Assembly: GCA_029582265.1 (NCBI GenBank)
Contig: CM055816.1
Location: 33,000,545 to 33,064,544, forward strand
Source of the DNA: Zoroaster sp. YZ-2022
Taxonomy: Eukaryota; Echinodermata; Asteroidea; Forcipulatida; Zoroasteridae
DNA length: 64,000 bases
Direction: 5' to 3'
Positions 57,794 to 64,000 of the stretch are shown piece after piece (position 1 is the first letter of the stretch; each line of letters opens with the position of its first letter). Both the position numbers and the translations under genes were made by a program. The notes beneath the pieces are model-generated. The model did not search any database, was not told the DNA's origin, and was given only the letters and a program-made list of their open reading frames with translations.

Positions 57794-59450
57794 TTAAACA
57801 AATCTTTTGTTTGGTCCTCGGTGAAAGCTGGGTGGCAGTGAACCTCGAGAAAGCTCAGTTGAGGCCAGCTCATTAACTACATCAAAGGAAGTTATCCTCT
57901 TGCCCATTGTTGGTGCTTTTGTGCATGTGATAATCCCTCTTGGATGGAAGGTAAACACACTAAACATAACGGTACTGTTGGTATTTTCTTCCTCCAGCTC
58001 CATGGTTATAGGTTGCTTGAAAAATTCTGCTACGACTTGGCAGACGCAGGTTACATTTTCGGCATTGCAATTTGCGTCGCTGATCGTTTACAGCGATACA
58101 GGGGCCCCATTGCTTTTGTTTGGCTTTCTTTAGCAGTAGAGGAAAATACAGTAGGCCTTGATGTCCGTTAACAATAAATGTAACTGTGAAATGATTAAAT
58201 TACGCTGCCAAGGCTCATAGAAAACACAATTCTGGCAGCTACAACAATCCTCTTTAACCCGGCAGGACTTTGGCGAAGGTCGGTCTCGTGTTTTGTATGT
58301 TTGCAAATTTATTTATGTTATTGTTTATGAACCCGGTGAGGTTTATAGTTTTGCGATATGACTCGATTAACGAGCGTCGTTTATTCACGTGTCGTACCCG
58401 TGACTTGTGTGACGGCGCCCGCCCGCCCAGCGAAACCGTTGTTGCAATCATTCACGGTGACCTCTAGTGCACGTTCAAAATGCATGCGCCGCCCGATTAC
58501 CAGCCAGCGACCATGTGCCGCAGGCGGGGCCGGGAACCCGTAACAATTACACACTTGCTTACCACCACACGCAGTCCTCATTTATTTCCAGGATCGTGTA
58601 TGTAAACATTACCAACGTCAAGATGTCATTATCTGGGTTCCTTCCTCCATGATTCATGTGTTTCTACTTTTTCCGTGCTATGATGTACTTTATGCTTTAC
58701 AAGGAATCGAATTGTTTTATTCAAAGCAAATGGATTAATAATGATACTTGGCTTGTCACTTGAAATAATTTATTTGGCAATAGGCCTATGTATTTGTAAA
58801 TATAAACAGGAAACTGAACATCAACAAGTTACCCTAAATATAAAGCTTTTTTAGGCCTAGTCATGCACACGTATCAAAACGATGCGCTAAATAGTGTTTA
58901 AAGTTTATATTGATGATTTATATGTCAAGTTTAATACCTTGACGGTTGTGCCTACACTTGTCATTGATAACAGATCGAATTATTACAAAGCGGCTTTAAT
59001 TTGTTCTTCTCTCCATGGAACAATAAACTTTACAACATCTTAGTCTTACAATAATAAAACTAATCCTTACTCAAAACATAGTGCCATCAAAATTAGAGTT
59101 TTAGATTTACATGAGATGAGAAAAAGGGACATCAAACCTCGGACGAAGATAGCGATGCTCATTGATTGTTGATTACATCAATAAAATAATAATCATGAAG
59201 TTAAATTATCAAAACCGTAAGAAGATGATAGTCCATAATAAATTGGTTTCACACAGCAGCTGCTTCATGAGTCATGTCCCCTGGACGTGCTGATACAATT
59301 ACGTGGGTAGTACACTTGGAAGGAGCCAGGCTGAAGTCGCCCTCTTCGTTCAAGAATTGTTTTCTTTAAAAAAATTTCATTCCCAACAATTCATTTATTT
59401 ATTTATTTATTTCAGCTTTCTTTTATTCAGGGTATGTGATTAAACTTCAC
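57794..59450. other. CACTA interior, left part
   Basis: Open frames of about 75 codons near 57900-58170 (GYRLLEKFCYDLADAGYIFG) have no recognised domain. The rest to 59450 is unassigned sequence. Confidence 0.4.
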
Positions 59451-59459
59451 AAAATTGTG

Positions 59460-61945
59460 TTATGATAGCTGAGTTCAAAAATCGAATCATGCCTTGAATT
59501 TTCAATAACATACATGAAGCCGCTAAGAAATAATGAGCAAATTTGTTGACAAATTTGAGACTCTTTAACTCAAGTGCGAGGTGCCCAATATCGATCCGTG
59601 AACCACAGAGATTGCCCGGCCGGGCAGCGTCGCCGTCGGCCTGGGGTCGACCCAGCGTGCAGCGTGTACCAGATTCATATTCATTCCTTGTGTCTCATCG
59701 TTAAAGATTTCTTTCTTAGAAATCCTTGCCAAAAATCCTGGCAACGCTTTTATTAAACGATCACCAAAATTGTCTCATGATATTGGACCATAAGTTCGAA
59801 TCATGTCTTGAATTTTCAATGACCTACATGAAGCCGCTAAGAAATAATGAGCAAATTTGTTAACAAATTTAAGACTTCACTTTGCACAAATAACGACTGA
59901 CTTCCACTGTAGAGATGTTTAAGAAATCCTTGCCAAAAAATCACAACGCTTTTATTAAACGTCACCAAAACTGTCTCATGATATCGGACCATAAGTTCGA
60001 ATCATGTCTTGAATTTTCAATAACATACATGAAGCCGCTAAGAATAATGCGCAAATTTGTTGACAAATTTGAGACTCTTTTGCTCATACGAGGTGCCCAA
60101 TATCGATCAGTGAACCACAGAGATTGCCCGGCGGCCGCATCGTCCTTGCGCGATAAGCCTGGGGTCACCGATGCCAGCGTGTACCAGATTCATTCCTTGT
60201 GTCTCATCGCAAAGATTTCTTTCTTAGAAATCCTTGCCAAAAAATCACAACGCTTTTATTAAGCGTCACCAAAATTGTCTCATGATATCGGACCATAAGT
60301 TCGAATCATGTCTTGAATTTTCAATGACCTACATGAAGCCGCTAAGAAATAATGAGCAAATTTGTTAACAAATTTAAGACTTCACTTTGCACAAGTACGA
60401 CTGACTTCCACTGTAGAGATGTTTAAGAAATCCTTGTACAAAAATCACAACGCTTTTATTAAACGTCACCAAAACTGTCTCATGATATCGGACCATAAGT
60501 TCGAATCATGTCTTGAATTTTCAATAACATACATGAAGCAGCTAAGAATAATGAGCAAATTTGTTGACAAATTTGAGACTCTTGCTCAAGTACCGAGGTG
60601 CCCAATATCGATCAGTGAACCCAGAGATTGCCCGGTCGAACGCGCCGCCACGTCGGCCTGGGGCCGATGCAGCGTGTACCAGATTCAGATTCATTCCTTG
60701 TGTCTCATCGTTAAAGATTTCTTTCTTAGAAATCCTTGCGCCAAAAATCACAACGCTTTTATTAAACGCCACCAAAATTGTCTCATGATATCGGACCATA
60801 AGTTCGAATCATGTCTTGAATTTTCAATGACCTACATGAAGCCGCTAAGAAATAATGAGCAAATTTGTTAACAAATTTAAGACTTCACTTGCACACGTAC
60901 GACTGACTTCCACAGTAGAGATGTTTAAGAACTCCTTCCCTAAAACTCTCACTTCCGATATTAAACGTCACCAAAACTGTCTCATGATATCGGACCATAA
61001 GTTCGAATCATGTCTTGAATTTTCAATAACATACATGAAGCCGCTTAAGAATAATGAGCAAATTTGTTGACAAATTTGAGACTCTTTACTCAAATACGGG
61101 TGCCCAATATCGATCAGTGAACCACAGAGATTGCCCGTGAGCAGCGTCGCCACGTCGGCCTGGGTCGACCAGCGTGCAGCGTGTACCAGATTCATTCATT
61201 GTGTCTCATCGTTAAAGATTTCTTTCTTAGAAATCCTTGCCAAAAAATCCTAACGCTTTTATTAAACGTCACCAAAATTGTCTCTCATGATATCGGACCA
61301 TAAGTTCGAGATCATGTCTTGGAGATTTTCAATGACCCAAGTACATGAAGCCGCTTAAGAAATAATGAGCAAATTTGTTAACAAATTTAAGAACTTCACT
61401 TCTTGCACAAATACGACTGAAAACTTCCACTGTAAGAGTTGTTTAAGAAATCCTTGCCAAAAAATCACAACGCTTTTTTGATTAACGTCACCAAAACTGT
61501 CCTTCATGATAATCGGACCATAAGTTCGAATCATGTCTGTGAATTTTCAATAACATACAGTGAAGCCAAACTAAGAAAACTAATGAGCAAATTGTTGTTT
61601 GACAAATTTGAGACTCTTTGCTAACTCAAAGTACGGGTGCCCAATATCGATCAGTGAACCACAGAGAGATTGACGCGGCGACGCTGGTCGCATCACGTCG
61701 GCCTGGGGTCGAGCCAGCGTGCAGCGATGTTTTACCAGATTCAGATTCATTCCTTGTGTCTCATCGTTAAAGAATTTCTTTCTTAGAAATCGCACTTGCC
61801 AAAAAAATCACAGCGCTTTTATTAAACGGTCACCAAAATTGTCTCATGATATCGGACCATAAGTTCGAATCATGTCTTGAATTTTCTAATGACCCTACCC
61901 GGGGATTACATGAGAGCCGCCGGTAAGAAATAATGAGCAAATTTG
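59460..61945. repeat. ~510-bp tandem repeat inside the CACTA element, about 5 copies
   Basis: GACAAATTTGAGACTCTT recurs near 59550, 60065, 60570, 61070 and 61600. Each period has two diverged halves that share TAAGTTCGAATCATGTCTTG and AAGCCGCTAAGAA. One half has TGCCCAATATCGATCAGTGA, the other TACGACTGACTTCCACTG. Copies after 61260 carry many single-base indels. Confidence 0.9.
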
Positions 61946-62284
61946 TTGACAAAACCACTTTTGTGCCACTGTGGTAACAAAAGCGTCTAATCTGCCTTTT
62001 CACGATCAGGAAACAGAAAAGTAGTAGCAAAAATTTCACCAGGCTGCTTGATCTTCAAACCGAAAAGCAAAAAGGCAGAAAAGCTGAACTTGTTTAAAGA
62101 CAAAGAAAAGCGGAAAAAGGCAACTTGCAACAACGTTCAATCTGCTTTTTTCAATATTTAGAAAGCTGAAAAGCAGATATCCACTTCTTTTCGACACTCC
62201 ACAGCTAGTTGGCACCATTCTTGGATTTAAATTTTCTGCGGCCATCTTGGAAAATAAATAAAACGGCCTGCATCTTCTTTCTTC

Positions 62285-62425
62285 TGTGAAGTGTCGTGGC
62301 CGAAAGTCCGGTCTGAATTTAACAGGACTCAAGTTCTGGGTGTTGCAGCAGAATGTGAGTTCGAATCCTGGCCATTGATAATTGTGTCCTTGAGCAAGAC
62401 ACTTAACCATAACCATTTGTTTCAC
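62285..62425 (+). mobile_element. SINE head fragment
   Basis: GAGTTCGAATCCTGGCC (B box) followed by TGTCCTTGAGCAAGACACTT matches the SINE family. The 3' part is missing. Confidence 0.7.
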
Positions 62426-62435
62426 TATAATTTTT

Positions 62436-62592
62436 ATTTCTGTAACAAGCATGACTTGGAGTAAGTTTATGTATTGCAATCCAATGTACGCCATAGTTTT
62501 GTAAATTTTCCTAGAAATGCTATAATAGCCAGCGGTAAGTGCGTCATTTCAACGAGTGCGGCGGTGCATAATTACGTACATGGACGATATGT
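62436..62592 (+). repeat. Dispersed repeat shared with 11763-11910
   Basis: The second copy of the CATAGTTTTGTAA...TACGTACATGGACGATA repeat, inside the CACTA element. Confidence 0.75.
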
Positions 62593-63279
62593 TGGCCTCA
62601 ATAAAACAGTATTGCAACACTTACAGTTTATGTCACCAAATTAAAACAATAAATAAAAAACACAATGTTAACCGAAAAACATCAAGTTTTATGCATTTGG
62701 ATATGTGGCGGTATTCAGTTCACTTTTTTTTTTTTTTTTTTGTTTGCTAGTCAAGCCAACTGACAGCATGTTGACGACCACCAAAAGCGAAGCCTAGCCC
62801 TGCAACCAACGTAATGTACATTTTATAACATACACGTTTTATTAACGGGTACAATGGCGACACGAATCGACGGATCAATGCGTCAATGCTATAATTATAT
62901 CCGACGCCTTTACACGCCCGTGCATGCTGCGCTCTATGTACAGACTCGTGGGGGTCATGTATTATTTACGCTATTCGTGTTTTGACTAAACTAATCCATT
63001 CATCCAAGATAAGCGCATACAATGGGAGAGGTTATTACTACTAAAAGCCTAAACCATGCCTTTAGCTTTTGTGTCAGTGCAATAGGATTAAATCCACTGT
63101 GCCTAACAATAGGGAGACATACACTCGGTGAATACTCGGTGAAAACTTACCCCGTGAGCAGAACGAAAACCACTGGGCGTAAGCACAGTGAACTTGCCAT
63201 TAATGCATTTTTCACGAAGAAATAGGTCGCAAATTCACCGAGCTTTCACGGTGCATTCACGGAGGAGATGTTCATAGTG

Positions 63280-63969
63280 AATGTTGGCAAAACTGCTTCT
63301 ATGAGTATGCTTACTCTCTTTGAATCAAGATATACATTGAAGGGAAGGTACAACATTAGCAATGTTGGCTAAACTGCTTCTATGAGTATGCTTACTCTCT
63401 TTGAATCAAGATATACTATTAAAGGAAGGTACAGCATTGGTAATGTTGGCAAAACTGCTTCTGTGAGTATGCGCTACTCTCTTTGAATCAAGATATACAT
63501 TGAAGGGAAGGTACAACATTGGTAATGTTAATGGCAGAAACTAACTTCTAATAGTGTATGCTTACCTCTTTGAATCCAAGATATACATTGAAGGAAAGGT
63601 ACAACGATTAGCAATGTTGACATAAACTCTTCTATGAGTATGCTTACTCTCTTTGAATCAAGATATACAGTGTACATTGAAGGGAAGGTACAACACTGGT
63701 AATGTTGGCTATACTGCTTCTATGAGTATGCTTACTCTCTTGAATCAAGATATACATTGAAGGAAGGTACAACACTAGTAATGTTGGCAAAACTGCTTCT
63801 ATGAGTATGCTTACTCTCTGTGAATCAAGATATACATTGAAGGAAGATACAACATTGGTAATGTTGGCTAACTGCTTCTATGGTATGCTTACTATCTCTG
63901 AATGAAGATATACATTGAAGGGAAGGTACAACATTAGTAATGTTGGCATAACTACTTCTAGTATGACTC
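63280..63969 (+). repeat. 81-bp satellite array 2, continuation after CACTA
   Basis: About eight further units follow in the same orientation, starting in register with the unit interrupted at 57666. They show frequent one-base indels, which break the long open frame, and run into the terminal gap. Confidence 0.94.
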
Positions 63970-64000
63970 NNNNNNNNNNNNNNNNNNNNNNNNNNNNNNN
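63970..64000. other. Assembly gap
   Basis: Unknown bases to the end of the window, directly after satellite sequence. Confidence 0.99.

Larger units (their letters stand above)
57667..63279. mobile_element. CACTA-like DNA transposon inserted in array 2
   Basis: The ends are CACTATGAACATCTCC and its exact inverse, continuing as CTCCGTGAATGCACCGTGAA and AGCTCGGTGAATT. They are flanked by AAT at 57664-57666 and 63280-63282, and the satellite unit GGCAATGTTGGC is restored on removal. CACTA ends and 3-bp duplications define the EnSpm/CACTA superfamily. TCACGGTG subterminal repeats are abundant. No transposase was recognised in its 5613 bp, so it appears non-autonomous. It contains a ~510-bp tandem array and a SINE piece. 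Confidence 0.9.

Overview
This is a repeat-rich stretch of an animal nuclear genome, most likely a marine invertebrate deuterostome. An echinoderm is my best guess, because a Tie-type receptor exists and the mobile elements (Penelope, CR1/L2-like LINE, piggyBac, CACTA, hAT and Harbinger-like MITEs, tRNA-derived SINEs) fit. The species cannot be fixed from this window. Nothing bacterial or viral was seen. Real coding sequence is sparse, lies on the minus strand, and is split into small exons with GT/AG junctions and matching phases.

Two minus-strand genes lie in tandem. The upstream one (exons from 55963 down to 36343, 5' end outside the window) reads as the C-terminal half of a protein tyrosine phosphatase (PTP) domain, two short linker exons that each carry a Tyr-Glu-Asp motif, then a complete Tie/FGFR-like tyrosine kinase (TK) domain and a stop codon. 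All 13 predicted exons join in phase, apart from a one-base deficit in one kinase exon and a one-base excess in another. The PTP part keeps the catalytic Cys and Arg loop ([10 protein letters not shown]) but has WPK in place of WPD. The gene therefore looks like a phosphatase-kinase fusion whose phosphatase half may be a natural substrate trap. This is the most interesting object in the window.

The downstream gene starts at 28106 and runs off the low-coordinate end. It encodes a signal peptide, two Ig-like domains and two EGF modules in the order and style of vertebrate TIE1/TIE2, so it is the 5' half of a Tie receptor. Vertebrate Tie2 is dephosphorylated by a receptor PTP (VE-PTP), which makes a PTP-kinase fusion beside a Tie gene suggestive, though this is inference.

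Layout: 1-6852, about 28 noisy copies of a ~243-bp satellite; 6853-7352, gap; 7572-28106, Tie-like exons with introns holding a Penelope element with inverted terminal repeats (8046-10332), a Harbinger-like element containing a broken piggyBac (12395-16796) and several MITEs; 28107-36342, intergenic DNA with a ~90-bp tandem repeat, a duplicate of the kinase gene's last exon and a 32-copy array of an 81-bp satellite; 36343-55963, the PTP-kinase gene, with a three-level nest of transposons (38081-43000) inside one kinase intron; 56020-63969, a second 81-bp satellite array in opposite orientation, split by a 5.6-kb CACTA-like element (57667-63279) with a perfect 3-bp target duplication; 63970-64000, gap. 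The long open frames over the 81-bp arrays arise because 81 is a multiple of three and are not counted as genes.
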